Source: Anaerolineaceae bacterium UBA5404 | Lineage (GTDB): Bacteria; Chloroflexota; Anaerolineae; Anaerolineales; Anaerolineaceae | DNA length: 64,000 nt | Reading direction: 5' to 3' | NCBI GenBank assembly: GCA_002409625.1 | Contig: DHNY01000012.1 | Location: 22,175 to 86,174 of the forward strand | Shown: piece by piece, positions 50,653-59,884 of the stretch | Position numbering within the stretch: the stretch's first letter is position 1 | Layout of the letters: every line of letters starts with the position of its first letter | Made by a program: the position numbers and the translations under genes | Notes under the pieces: generated by a model | What the model saw: the letters and a program-made list of their open reading frames with translations, nothing else | Database searches by the model: none | What the model was told of the DNA's origin: nothing

Positions 50653-50866
50653 AACCGAACCCACCCAAACATTCGAAATCGCCTTTGCGCAATTGCAAGA
50701 CGTCATCGCCAAACTCGAAGACGCCGACTTAGCCCTCGAAGAAGCCATAAAGCTTTACGAAGAAGGCAAGCGCCTTAGCAAGCTTTGTGCTCAGATTCTT
50801 GAAAGCGCCCAACTGCGCGTGAGCACCCTTAGCGAAGCCGAGCTTGAAGAAAGCGAAACCCTTTAA
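50645..50866 (+). CDS. xseB: Exodeoxyribonuclease VII small subunit
   Basis: A 73-residue helical protein with the XseB pattern FEIAFAQLQDVIAKLEDADLALEEAIKLYEEGKRLSKLC. Six copies bind each XseA coiled coil in the known complex. The ATG lies in ATGACTGA at the xseA end, so the two are translationally coupled. The frame upstream of 50645 is only an overlap with xseA. Confidence 0.93.
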   Translation: MTETEPTQTFEIAFAQLQDVIAKLEDADLALEEAIKLYEEGKRLSKLCAQILESAQLRVSTLSEAELEESETL

Positions 50867-50869
50867 GCA

Positions 50870-51328
50870 ATGAACTTTTTCAGCAGCCCTATTGCTTTAG
50901 CCGCTTTTGGCGCCCTGTTCCTGACACAACTTTTGAAGGTGCCCATTGATTATTTGCGGAAAAAGAAATGGAACTGGTCTTTGATCATCAATTCTGGTGG
51001 CATGCCCTCCTCGCATTCGGCGCTAATGGGCGCGGTAACCACGGCGATTGGGCTTTACCATGGCTGGGGAAGTCCCGTTTTTATTCTGGGACTGGCAATT
51101 ACAGTCATTGTGGTATACGATGCCACCGGCGTTAGGCGACAAGCTGGTTTACACGCCGAGCGGATTAACGACATCGTGCGCGAAGCCCTTGCCCACCGCA
51201 ACCTGCCGGAGGATGAGGCAAAATTCCTGCGCGAGGTGATTGGTCACTCACCCACAGAAGCCGCGGTGGGACTGCTTTTTGGGGTTGTCTTTGCCATTAT
51301 CATTTGGCTCATTTTCCCAACAGCTTAA
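50870..51328 (+). CDS. Divergent PAP2 family membrane protein (DUF212)
   Basis: A 152-residue membrane protein of the YuiD family. It has four helices and the phosphatase-like features SGGMPSSHSALMGAVT and VVYDATGVRRQAGLHAERIN. It is probably a lipid-related phosphatase, but the substrate is unknown. It starts 3 nt after xseB and is probably in the same operon. Confidence 0.88.
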   Translation: MNFFSSPIALAAFGALFLTQLLKVPIDYLRKKKWNWSLIINSGGMPSSHSALMGAVTTAIGLYHGWGSPVFILGLAITVIVVYDATGVRRQAGLHAERINDIVREALAHRNLPEDEAKFLREVIGHSPTEAAVGLLFGVVFAIIIWLIFPTA

Positions 51329-51388
51329 TGCTAAACTTTTAGATTTAATTGCGCTTTAACCCACCAAAACATCAAGAAAAAAGCTTTT

Positions 51389-52609
51389 TTATATCGCGCC
51401 AACCGGATAAGCAATCAGATCCTCGGTCAAATAATACCGTTTTTCTACCTGGCACAGAATCATGCGGTTTCCGATGGTGTAACCTTCCGCTTTTTCCAAT
51501 AGTTTAAAGTGCTTTGCCATATTAGGGTTTGGGGACGCAGTTTGTTTTATTTCTATGGGATATAAAACACCTGAGTCTTCGATAATCAAATCCATTTCTT
51601 TTTGGTCTCTGTCTCTGTAAAAATAAATTGGCAAATGGATAATCCCAGCGTTGTAATAGGATTTGATAATTTCACTTATGGCAAAATTCTCAAAAATTGC
51701 GCCAGACATAGCCCCTTTCATCATTGTTTCGGGGTCTTTCCATAAAAGCAAATAAGCCACAAGTCCAGTGTCCATAAAATACACTTTTGGCGTTTTAATA
51801 ATTCTTGAGAGCTGATTGTTGGAATAAGGTTGAATGAGCTTTATTAAGCCAGATGCTTCAAGAATAGTCATCCAAGCCTTTACGGTGCGCTCATTGATTC
51901 CTAACTCTTTTGCCATTTCGCTATAATTAACCAGCTGAGCAACTCTGGCGGCTAACACCCTGATGAAATCAAAAAACAATCCTAAGTCCTGCACATTTGT
52001 AATAGATCTGACATCCCTTTCAATATAAGTGCTCAGATATGTGGCATAGTATTGTTGGTTGTCTAATTTGGGTTCCTTGGTCAGTTCTGGCAAGCTCCCG
52101 CGATGTATCTTTCGCCACAACTCCAAGCCTTGCAAGGCTTTACGCTCTGCTTTAAGATAATCATTATTCGGAATCATCGGTTTATTAAAGGGATCCTGCA
52201 GCATTTCCCTTAGCGACAAACTCGGAAAAGAAATAATACCCACTCTTCCCGCCAGACTTTCGGTTACACCTTGCATCAATGAAAATGTTTGGGAACCTGT
52301 TAGGATATATTGCCCATAATCGTCTTTTTGATCCACCCTGAACTTAATTTCCCTGAATAGTTCCGGCGCGTACTGAATTTCATCAATAATGAGCTTGCCC
52401 GGATGATTGAGAAAAAAAGCTTTAGGGTCTCGTTTTGCGATTTCCAATTCGTTAAAATCGTCAAGACTAACATAATGATATTCATTTTCCCCAAAAAGAT
52501 GGTTTAGGGTGGTCGTTTTACCCACTTGTCTTGCTCCGGTTAGCAAAACAACCTTAAAGGTACTTACCGTTTTTTTGATGAGCTGTTCAATGCTTCTTTC
52601 TATGTACAT
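51389..52609 (-). CDS. AAA ATPase with DUF4143 and C-terminal nuclease-like domain (copy 3)
   Basis: A 406-residue protein, the same length as copy 1 (19312-20532) and alike throughout. Walker A LTGARQVGKTT, Walker B LIIDEIQY, sensor ILTGSQT, winged helix LVNYSEMAKELGINERTVKAW, and the nuclease-like core RDRDQKEMDLIIE...YPIEIKQ. It is isolated on the minus strand. Two copies of a dyad-bearing 20-bp element lie upstream (52625-52697). Its role is not established. Confidence 0.88.
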   Translation of the reverse strand: MYIERSIEQLIKKTVSTFKVVLLTGARQVGKTTTLNHLFGENEYHYVSLDDFNELEIAKRDPKAFFLNHPGKLIIDEIQYAPELFREIKFRVDQKDDYGQYILTGSQTFSLMQGVTESLAGRVGIISFPSLSLREMLQDPFNKPMIPNNDYLKAERKALQGLELWRKIHRGSLPELTKEPKLDNQQYYATYLSTYIERDVRSITNVQDLGLFFDFIRVLAARVAQLVNYSEMAKELGINERTVKAWMTILEASGLIKLIQPYSNNQLSRIIKTPKVYFMDTGLVAYLLLWKDPETMMKGAMSGAIFENFAISEIIKSYYNAGIIHLPIYFYRDRDQKEMDLIIEDSGVLYPIEIKQTASPNPNMAKHFKLLEKAEGYTIGNRMILCQVEKRYYLTEDLIAYPVGAI

Positions 52610-52624
52610 AAGGCTTCAATCCGT

Positions 52625-52707
52625 CTATTTCAGAATACTATTCTGTTTCTGCTGCTCTTTTGTTTTCTTTTTTTCGGCTATTTCAGAATTCTTTTCTATT
52701 TTAGACG
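52625..52707. repeat. Two dyad-bearing repeats upstream of the third DUF4143 ATPase
   Basis: The element CTATTTCAGAATNCTNTTCT occurs at 52625-52644 and 52678-52697, 53 bp apart. The first contains the perfect dyad CAGAATA-C-TATTCTG (52631-52645), the second AGAATTCT (52685-52692). The whole region is bounded by CGTCTA (52622-52627) and TAGACG (52702-52707). It resembles an operator region of the ATPase gene. Confidence 0.6.
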
Positions 52708-52889
52708 ATTAATTGCCTTATGTAAAGGGCGAGCGCGTGTTTTATGTTGTACTAAGAAATAACAAAGCATTTAGCCTGCTTAAAGACTTCTACAATCTTA
52801 TTATTAGCGCGAAGGTTGACATCATTTATAATTATATGTGGAACCACATCACCACCCAATAAACCAATCATTCCAACAAGGCGGTAAAG

Positions 52890-53354
52890 ATGATTAGCTA
52901 CAAATTTGACAAATCTATCCACAGCGATGACCTCTTCGATCTCTACAACGACGTGGGTTGGGCGGCATATACCGCGGACCTGACACAGTTACAACGCGGT
53001 GTGGCATCATCGCGCCTGGTGATTAGCGCATGGGAAGAAGACGAGCTTATTGGCTTGGTACGCGTCATCGGCGATGGCGAAACCATTGCCTACGTGCAGG
53101 ATATTCTGGTAAAAAAAGCCTGGCAAAAACAAGGCTTGGGCAGAGAGTTAATGCGCCGCGTTTTTGAAGAAGTTAAGCACATCCGGCAAGTGGTATTGAT
53201 GACCGACGCAATCGACTCCAATCGGGAAGTTGCCAATTGGTACACCATGGTGGGATTCAAGCGTTTTGAGGACCTGGGCTTACAGGGATTTGCCAGGTTA
53301 AACCCAATCAACCCACCCCATTCTGATCCAGCTGATTTTTCTGATTTAAGATAA
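52890..53354 (+). CDS. GNAT family N-acetyltransferase
   Basis: A 154-residue acetyltransferase. The acetyl-CoA loop is QKQGLGRELMRRV (about 78-90) following the strand YVQDILVKKAW, with WYTMVGFKRF as the C-terminal family motif. The closest impression is of small YwnH/ArsN2-like or arylalkylamine-type members; the acceptor is unknown. TTAGCG-N17-TATAAT upstream is a possible promoter. It is a single gene. Confidence 0.88.
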   Translation: MISYKFDKSIHSDDLFDLYNDVGWAAYTADLTQLQRGVASSRLVISAWEEDELIGLVRVIGDGETIAYVQDILVKKAWQKQGLGRELMRRVFEEVKHIRQVVLMTDAIDSNREVANWYTMVGFKRFEDLGLQGFARLNPINPPHSDPADFSDLR

Positions 53355-53499
53355 ATACAGGAAATAGCTCTTTATATTAAGAGACCAAAACTTTTCAGAC
53401 AGCCTTGTAGTCTTTAGATAAAACGCTTTAATCCTGGTAATCGCTGTAAAAACTCTATTATTTAGACAAACTAAGCCACGCTTAGCTTTGGCAATATCT

Positions 53500-55158
53500 T
53501 CAACCCCGTGCGGCAAGTTTTGCTTTGAGACGTTGGGTAATTGAAGCAAGCTCGGGCACCTTTAGGAACCAAATCATCAGCACATATGCCAACAAACCCA
53601 AAACACTGCCTCCCAACAGAACCAGGTACTTGGATCGACCAGCCATCAAGCTGAGCCAAAGCCAAATGCTGCCTGCCATCACAGCCGAGGCAAGTAAAGA
53701 CTTCCAAATCGCCCTGAAAAGGCTTTTACCCTCCAAGCCTTTTAGCCTTCGCCAAAGGATGTAAATCAAAACGACACTCTCTAAACCCGTTGCCACCGAG
53801 TTTGCCAGTGCCAGTCCGCCATGGGGCATGTAGGTAAACAGTCGCACAAACAAGAAAGACAAGCCGATGTTCAAACTCATCGCCAAAACACCCACAATCA
53901 CCGGCGTGCGTGTGTCTTGCATGGCGTAATACCCCCGGCTGAGCACTTCCACCAAACAGTGCCCCACCAAACCCGCCACATACCACAGCAAAGCCCAGCT
54001 GACCATGGCGGTGGACTGCGCGTCAAACTGCCCGCGCTCATAGATGACCTGCACCAAGGGCACGCGCAACAAAATCATGGCGATGCTCGCCGGAATGGCA
54101 AGCAACATTACCGCGCGGATGATGCCCGCCAGCGTATTCTTAAAGGCTTCATGCTGCCCCAGTTCAAATTGCGCTGAAAGTGTCGGCAGGGATGCCGTAC
54201 CCGCACTTTGCGCAATGGCAGCTTGAGGCATGAGCATGAGCGTAAAAGCCCATGTAACCGCACTGGCAGCACCTTCGCCCAGGCTCAAACCAATAATCGT
54301 ATTTGCTACGAAATTGAGCTGCACCACACTGGCGCCTAAAATGCGTGGACCCATCAGTTTAAAAACTTGTCGGGTAGCCTTGTTTTTTAAGCCTTCCAGC
54401 AGGAAGTATTGACGTTTTGGCAACCTGAATAAGGTTGGTGCCTGAAGCAAAAAGTGCCCCACCGCGCCAATCACCGTGCCATATGCCAAGCGATCGATGC
54501 CCATCGACTTGGGCAAGAGCCACACGCCCAAAATCATACCCAGGGAATAGGCTGCAGGCGCCAATGCCGGCCACAAAAAGACCTGATGCGCGTTGAGCAT
54601 TCCCATCACCAAGCCGCTGATGCCAAAAATGATGACCGTGGGAAGCATGATGCGCAAAAGGCGCACGGTGAGCTCAATTTGGGTAACCGCGGTTCCAGGA
54701 CTGAGCACAAACAAACCTTTTTCCACGATAGTCGGGGCAAAAATCCACATCAAAGCCGCCACGATGATAAGCGCAATAAGCAGGGTGTTAAGCACGCCTG
54801 ATGCCAGACGCCAGGCTTTTTCGTTTTCTTTGCGGGTGAGCAAACCGGTGAACATGGGAATAAATGCCGAGCCCAAGGCGCCGCCAGCAGTGAGGTTGAA
54901 CAGCAGTTCGGTAACCCGATTGGCGGCATTGAAAGAATCAAGGTCCGCAGAAGTGCCAAACGCGCCAGAAACAACCATGCCACGCAAGATGCCAATAATG
55001 GTGCTAAAGATGTATGCCAACATGACCACAGAGGCAGCGCGAGCGATTTGTCTTCCGGCGGTATTGCCTGTGGAAGCCAAAGACGGCTCATTTAGTGCCG
55101 TTTGCTGGCTGGCTTCATCTTTTATTGTTTCTTCTGGGTCATGCGGGTTTTGTTTCAT
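53500..55158 (-). CDS. murJ: Lipid II flippase MurJ
   Basis: A 552-residue, 14-helix MOP-superfamily flippase for the peptidoglycan precursor. The N-terminal charged tail (1-38) precedes RAASVVMLAYIFSTIIGILRGMVVSGAFGTSADLDSFNAANRVTELLFNL, with the conserved Arg/Asp of helices 1 and 2. ERGQFD and ALLWY...VEVLSRGYYAMQDTRTPV are typical of the family. The gene indicates a murein cell wall. It is 48 bp behind mazG on the same strand. Confidence 0.93.
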   Translation of the reverse strand: MKQNPHDPEETIKDEASQQTALNEPSLASTGNTAGRQIARAASVVMLAYIFSTIIGILRGMVVSGAFGTSADLDSFNAANRVTELLFNLTAGGALGSAFIPMFTGLLTRKENEKAWRLASGVLNTLLIALIIVAALMWIFAPTIVEKGLFVLSPGTAVTQIELTVRLLRIMLPTVIIFGISGLVMGMLNAHQVFLWPALAPAAYSLGMILGVWLLPKSMGIDRLAYGTVIGAVGHFLLQAPTLFRLPKRQYFLLEGLKNKATRQVFKLMGPRILGASVVQLNFVANTIIGLSLGEGAASAVTWAFTLMLMPQAAIAQSAGTASLPTLSAQFELGQHEAFKNTLAGIIRAVMLLAIPASIAMILLRVPLVQVIYERGQFDAQSTAMVSWALLWYVAGLVGHCLVEVLSRGYYAMQDTRTPVIVGVLAMSLNIGLSFLFVRLFTYMPHGGLALANSVATGLESVVLIYILWRRLKGLEGKSLFRAIWKSLLASAVMAGSIWLWLSLMAGRSKYLVLLGGSVLGLLAYVLMIWFLKVPELASITQRLKAKLAARG

Positions 55159-55206
55159 CGTTTATCCATTCAGCCACAGTGTGGCGGGGCGATTAATGCG
55201 CGTAGT

Positions 55207-56667
55207 TTAATGATAGTGCAGTTTGGCTTCGTCCCAAAGGGCATCCATTTGCTCAAAGCTTAGGTCTGTTAGTGCTTTTCCTTGCTTACGCGCGTAATCC
55301 TCAATGTATGAAAACCGTTTTTGAAAACGCTTATTCGTTTCGCGCAGCGCGGTTTCTGGATCAACTTCAACCCAGCGCAAGAGGTTTACCATGGCAAACA
55401 AAACATCGCCACCCTCTTTTTCGCGCTCTTCCGGCGTTTCAGCAGCTTTGAGTTCTGCAAGCTCTTCATGTATTTTATCAATAACCGGCTCAATCGTCTG
55501 CCAGTCGAAACCTACTCTGGCAGCTTTGCGCTGAATTTGTTCAGACTGGCTCAAAGCCGGCGCCGTTTTAGGAACGCTATCTAAAAGACCTTGCGGTTTT
55601 TCCTGGTGGTCTTCACGTTCGCTTGCTTTTATCTTTTCCCAGTTGTGCAAAACCGTGTTCACCGAATCAACGTCCAAACCGGCAAAAACATGCGGGTGGC
55701 GGCGTTTGAGCTTGTTATTGATGCCACTCAAAACATCGGTCATGTTAAAATCGCCTTCTTCCGTAGCGATTTGGGCGTGCAACACAATTTGCAGCATCAG
55801 ATCACCCAGCTCTTCACACAAATGCTCAGGGTCTTCTTCATCCAAGGCTTCCAGGGCTTCATAAGCTTCTTCAAGTAAGTGCTGACGCAAACTCAAGTGC
55901 GTTTGTTCGCGATCCCAGGGGCAACCATCTGGCGCGCGCAATTTAGCGATGACCTCTTGCAGGTTTTCAAAAGCCCTCTCATCTTCTCGCGCGGGCAAAT
56001 ACAACGTGCTCATCATGCCCAAATGAACTGATTGATCAATGGCATACAAGGGCAAAGTTTCTATTATCTCATCGGCTGTGCCCAGGTTGTGGAGCAGTTT
56101 TACTTCAAACTCGTCTGGATAATTGTGCATTAAGGTCAGCTTGAGTTCAGAGGCTTCAAACTGGTTTTCCAATTGGCTGATGATTGCCGGCATAGAGGGA
56201 GGAAAAGGCGACACCCATTGCGCGCCAACATAAAGCGCATCCATCATTGCGGTTTGGGGCAAAACATCTATGCCAAGTGCAGAGCAAACCGGCTCGAGAT
56301 AGCTCAAGCCATCAATCACCCGCACGGGCACATCGGAACCTGCCAAGGCTTTAATCACCTCGCTTACCGTCTCTTCACCAATAAAAGGGCTACCCGGCAC
56401 GCCATAAGTGACCCCTTGTGGGCGTTTGGCGAGCTCAAGCAGTTCATTTACAATCGCCTTGAGGACCTCATCCAGGGTTTTATATTCATCATACAAATAG
56501 TCAAAACTGTGTTGTTTTAGGCTTTCTGGCAATTCTGAACACGCCGGGTGAAAAGCACTGCGCAAATAGATCTCTTCGCAAGTCGAAAGGTAGTCCCAGG
56601 CTTCCCGGGTAAGATAATTCGCGCCGGCTGGACCTAAGCCAACAATCACAATGCCATTTTTTTGCAT
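55207..56667 (-). CDS. mazG: MazG nucleoside triphosphate pyrophosphohydrolase with YabN N-terminal domain
   Basis: A 486-residue fusion. Residues 1-210 are a tetrapyrrole-methylase-like domain (GIVIVGLGPAGANYLTREAWDYL, YGVPGSPFIGEETV). Residues 225-486 are MazG with two EExxE-type metal sites (LRQHLLEEAYEALEALDEEDPEHLCEELGDLMLQIVLHAQ; EELAELKAAETPEEREKEGGDVLFAMVN). It removes non-canonical NTPs. The layout is that of B. subtilis YabN. AGGAG precedes the ATG. Confidence 0.94.
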   Translation of the reverse strand: MQKNGIVIVGLGPAGANYLTREAWDYLSTCEEIYLRSAFHPACSELPESLKQHSFDYLYDEYKTLDEVLKAIVNELLELAKRPQGVTYGVPGSPFIGEETVSEVIKALAGSDVPVRVIDGLSYLEPVCSALGIDVLPQTAMMDALYVGAQWVSPFPPSMPAIISQLENQFEASELKLTLMHNYPDEFEVKLLHNLGTADEIIETLPLYAIDQSVHLGMMSTLYLPAREDERAFENLQEVIAKLRAPDGCPWDREQTHLSLRQHLLEEAYEALEALDEEDPEHLCEELGDLMLQIVLHAQIATEEGDFNMTDVLSGINNKLKRRHPHVFAGLDVDSVNTVLHNWEKIKASEREDHQEKPQGLLDSVPKTAPALSQSEQIQRKAARVGFDWQTIEPVIDKIHEELAELKAAETPEEREKEGGDVLFAMVNLLRWVEVDPETALRETNKRFQKRFSYIEDYARKQGKALTDLSFEQMDALWDEAKLHYH

Positions 56668-56707
56668 CTTATGCTCCTAACAAAAGACAAACCGATAAGA
56701 ATTAAGT

Positions 56708-56739
56708 AAAGGCTGTCCACACAAATGGTGGCAGCCTTT
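56708..56739. terminator. Hairpin after rpsI
   Basis: AAAGGCTG (56708-56715) and CAGCCTTT (56732-56739) pair, with an inner CCAC/GTGG helix. It lies 55 bp after the rpsI stop and likely ends the ribosomal operon; the minus-strand T-tail is weak. Confidence 0.55.
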
Positions 56740-56793
56740 GTTTGTATTATTCGTTGCGGGCAGCCGAAGCATACCCGTCCGATACCGAGCAGA

Positions 56794-57186
56794 CTAACGC
56801 TTGGTGTAGGTAGGAGCCTTGCGAGCGCGTTTGAGACCTGGCTTCTTGCGTTCCTTAACACGGGCATCGCGTGTGAGCAAGCCTTTATCGCGGAGCGCGT
56901 TGCGCACAGATTCGTCTTCAGAAACCAAAGCGCGTGCCAATCCAAGCTTTACCGCATCTCGCTGACCACTAACGCCACCACCCATAACCTTCACGGTCAT
57001 GTCGTATGCGTTGGGGCTTTTTCCGGCGGCTTCGATGGCTTCCAGAATAGCGGGGATATCGCCACCGCGGGGGAAGTAATCTGCGATGGGCTTGTCGTTG
57101 ACGGTCATAACGCCACTGCCTTGGTAAATGCGAACCCGAGCGGTGCTCTGTTTGCGTCGTCCAATAGCTTCAATGTATTGTGCCAT
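56794..57186 (-). CDS. rpsI: 30S ribosomal protein S9
   Basis: A 130-residue S9. It starts YIEAIGRRKQSTARVRIYQGSG and ends with the basic tail RKKPGLKRARKAPTYTKR that reaches the P-site tRNA. It follows rplM by 13 nt, the usual order. It is the last gene of the operon. Confidence 0.98.
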   Translation of the reverse strand: MAQYIEAIGRRKQSTARVRIYQGSGVMTVNDKPIADYFPRGGDIPAILEAIEAAGKSPNAYDMTVKVMGGGVSGQRDAVKLGLARALVSEDESVRNALRDKGLLTRDARVKERKKPGLKRARKAPTYTKR

Positions 57187-57199
57187 AATTCCTCTTTAT

Positions 57200-57628
57200 C
57201 TACTTAACCAAAGGTTTTGGACCCTGAGCTTCATGGGGATGATCAGGACCGGCATAAATCTTGAGGTTTGCAAGATAATGTGCCGTAAGTTTGTTTTGGG
57301 GCAACATACCACGAACCGCAAAGCGGATGATGCGGTCAGGGTGTGTTTCCATCATGCGTTCGTAGCTCACTTCTCTAAGGCCACTGGGGTAACCGGTGTG
57401 CCGTCGATACAGTTTTTGAGACGTACGGGTTGGGTTGGCGTGAATTTTCTCAGCGTTGACCACAACCACATGATCACCCAAGATCACACCGGGTGTGAAA
57501 TCGGGTCGATGTTTGCCCACCAAAATTTCAGCAATTCTCGTTGCCAGGCGACCCAACGTTTGATCGCTGGCGTCTACCAGATACCATTCGCCTTCGGGCT
57601 TTCCTTTAGGGACATAAGTTTTATCCAC
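57200..57628 (-). CDS. rplM: 50S ribosomal protein L13
   Basis: A 142-residue L13 with WYLVDASDQTLGRLATRIAEIL, GDHVVVVNAEKI and the motif GMLPQNKL. It lies downstream of truA in one run and is co-transcribed with rpsI. Confidence 0.98.
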   Translation of the reverse strand: MDKTYVPKGKPEGEWYLVDASDQTLGRLATRIAEILVGKHRPDFTPGVILGDHVVVVNAEKIHANPTRTSQKLYRRHTGYPSGLREVSYERMMETHPDRIIRFAVRGMLPQNKLTAHYLANLKIYAGPDHPHEAQGPKPLVK

Positions 57629-57663
57629 TTTTTCTTTCTCCGTTTTCTACTATCACCCGGGGT

Positions 57664-58443
57664 TTATTCCGGGAATTCATCTACTTTACTATCCTCGCCG
57701 AAGACGCATTTTGGGTATTCGACATGCATCAGGCACAGACCTCTGGCTGGAGCTAAACTCACAATGCCGGTTTCACCCTGGCTAAGCCCTTGCTGAAAAA
57801 TTTCAAGCCTTTGCTCTTGCAAGCCAACCTTGACCAGAACATACACAATGCGCCGCACCATGTGGTAGAGAAAAGCATTGCCGATGATCGTAAAATGTTG
57901 TTCATCGCCGACACTTTTCCAATCTACCTCAAAGATTTCGCGCACGGTACTACCGTCTTCTTTGAGTGCCCTGCCAAAAGCGCGGAAGTCATGGCTGCCA
58001 ATCATTATTGAGGCAGCCTTGTTCATGAGCTCGAGGCTGGGCATTCGGTCCAGTCGCCAGGCAAAGGCATCCCGCAAAGGGTCCCGCTGGCCCTGAAAAT
58101 AGAGCCGATAGCGATATTCCCTTCGCAAAGCATCGTAGCGTGGGTGGAAGACCCAGGGGACTTCCGCCACATTTTGCACAGCGATATCTGATGGCAGGTT
58201 GGCGTTCATTGCTTTTAGAAGCTTTTCTTCGCCGTGCTTCCAATCAAAGTTGAAGCTAATCACCTGCCCCAGGGCATGCACGCCACTGTCTGTTCTGCCA
58301 GATGCCATAATGGCGCGGCCTTGCCAGCCCAGTTTGCGTAACGCGTCTTCTACGGTGCTCTGTACGGTTACTTTGTGTGCCTGTCGCTGAAAACCCGCGT
58401 ATTGCGTGCCTTCGTATGCGAGGATAAGTTTGTAATGTGCCAT
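57664..58443 (-). CDS. truA: tRNA pseudouridine synthase A
   Basis: A 259-residue enzyme that makes pseudouridine at tRNA positions 38-40. The catalytic Asp is in SGRTDSGVHALGQV (about 52-65), and ARGLCLMHVEYP is the C-terminal signature. The start at MAHYKLILAYEG (58443) has GAAGGG before it; a TTG at 58452 is less likely. Confidence 0.96.
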   Translation of the reverse strand: MAHYKLILAYEGTQYAGFQRQAHKVTVQSTVEDALRKLGWQGRAIMASGRTDSGVHALGQVISFNFDWKHGEEKLLKAMNANLPSDIAVQNVAEVPWVFHPRYDALRREYRYRLYFQGQRDPLRDAFAWRLDRMPSLELMNKAASIMIGSHDFRAFGRALKEDGSTVREIFEVDWKSVGDEQHFTIIGNAFLYHMVRRIVYVLVKVGLQEQRLEIFQQGLSQGETGIVSLAPARGLCLMHVEYPKCVFGEDSKVDEFPE

Positions 58444-58480
58444 GCCCTTCAAATTCAGAAAGGCTTAATTAAATCTCAAT

Positions 58481-58864
58481 TTACTCAGAAACCAGCTCGA
58501 GTAACGCCATTTCGGCATTATCGCCAAGGCGTGGGCCAGTTTTGAGCAAGCGAGTGTAACCACCGGGGCGGTTGGTAAAGCGCGGGGCGATATCGTCAAA
58601 GAGTTTCTTCACGATTTCGCCGCTGTTGTTGCCCAAATAGGCAGCAGCCTGGCGTCTTCCGTTAACCTGGGCGAGTTCATCGCCTTTGATTGCGTTCTTT
58701 GCCAAGGTGATCAACTTTTCAGCGTCAGGCTGAATCGATTTTGCCTTAGCAACGGTGGTTTGGATTTTTTCGTATTCAAATAATTGTCTGATTTGCGTGC
58801 GTCGCTGAGAATTGCGATGACCATTGCGCATATTCAGACGGTATCCTTTAACTCGGTGCCGCAT
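58481..58864 (-). CDS. rplQ: 50S ribosomal protein L17
   Basis: A 127-residue L17: MRHRVKGYRLNM...HRNSQRRTQIRQLFEYEKIQTTVAKAKSIQPDAEKLITLAK. The start overlaps the rpoA stop by one base (TAATG). Confidence 0.98.
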   Translation of the reverse strand: MRHRVKGYRLNMRNGHRNSQRRTQIRQLFEYEKIQTTVAKAKSIQPDAEKLITLAKNAIKGDELAQVNGRRQAAAYLGNNSGEIVKKLFDDIAPRFTNRPGGYTRLLKTGPRLGDNAEMALLELVSE

Positions 58865-59823
58865 TAGTCGTTCTCCACTTCTGTATTTTCAATATAGCCT
58901 TTTTCGGTCATTTTGGCTTTCAGTTCTTGCAGGCTTTTATCGCCAAAATTGCGAATGGAAAGCATGGCGCCTTCGCCTTTTTCAAGAAGTTCCAAAACAT
59001 CGTTCACGGTAGCCACACCGGTGCGCTTGAGCGAATTGAAGACACGCACAGAGAGATCCAAAGTCTCAATGGGTGCTTCGTGCAGCTCTTTCACCACGGA
59101 AACCTGCTCAGATTCAGCCACGGGTTCTGGCTTAATGAGCATATCTTCGGTGGTGCCGCTAATGTAGCTCAAGTGCTGCATAAGGATGCGCGAGGCATCA
59201 ATCAAGGCACGTTCCGGCGTGATGGTGCCGTCGGTCCAAATTTCCAGCGTAAGGCGGTCAAAGTCAGTGCTTCTGCCAACACGCGCGCTTGAAACGGACC
59301 AATTTACCCGCTGAATAGGCGAAAAGATGGCGTCCACAGGCAAAACGCCAATGGGCAAACGCTCAGCGCGATCGCCAGCGGGCAAATAGCCTCTGCCAGC
59401 TTCAACGGTGAGGGTGATATCCACTTCGTTGCCATCTTCGTTCATGCTAAAGAGGTAGAGATCAGGGTTAATGATTTCAACCTCGGGCGGGCATTCGATA
59501 TCAGCAGCGGTAATTGTGCCTTTACCTTTAATTTCAAGTTGTAGCTGCGCTGTCTCGACATTGTGTAGTTTGAAACGCAAAAGTTTCAATTGCAACATCA
59601 CCTGAATAACGTCTTCACGCACACCAGGGATGGTGCTAAACTCGTGCATGACATCACTGATCCGAATAGCGGTAACTGCTGCACCGTCTAAAGACGAAAG
59701 CAGTACCCGTCGGATGGCGTTGCCGAGGGTGACGCCAAAGCCACGTTCTAACGGGCTAATCGTAAACTTGCCGTAGTTGCGCGACTCTTCTGTGCGCTCT
59801 ACTTTTGGTGTTACCATTTCCAT
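58864..59823 (-). CDS. rpoA: RNA polymerase alpha subunit
   Basis: A 319-residue alpha subunit. The N-terminal domain (GKFTISPLERGFGVTLGNAIRRVLLSSLDG) makes the dimer and binds beta and beta'. The C-terminal domain (DLSVRVFNSLKRTGVATVNDVLELL..GAMLSIRNFGDKSLQELKAKM) contacts UP elements and activators. ATG 59823 follows AGGA by 4 nt; the frame could start at a GTG at 59835. Confidence 0.98.
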   Translation of the reverse strand: MEMVTPKVERTEESRNYGKFTISPLERGFGVTLGNAIRRVLLSSLDGAAVTAIRISDVMHEFSTIPGVREDVIQVMLQLKLLRFKLHNVETAQLQLEIKGKGTITAADIECPPEVEIINPDLYLFSMNEDGNEVDITLTVEAGRGYLPAGDRAERLPIGVLPVDAIFSPIQRVNWSVSSARVGRSTDFDRLTLEIWTDGTITPERALIDASRILMQHLSYISGTTEDMLIKPEPVAESEQVSVVKELHEAPIETLDLSVRVFNSLKRTGVATVNDVLELLEKGEGAMLSIRNFGDKSLQELKAKMTEKGYIENTEVEND

Positions 59824-59884
59824 AATTCCTGTCACGGTTTACCCCTAACCAGCCTATCGGGTAAGAAAGACTGACTAATCACTC

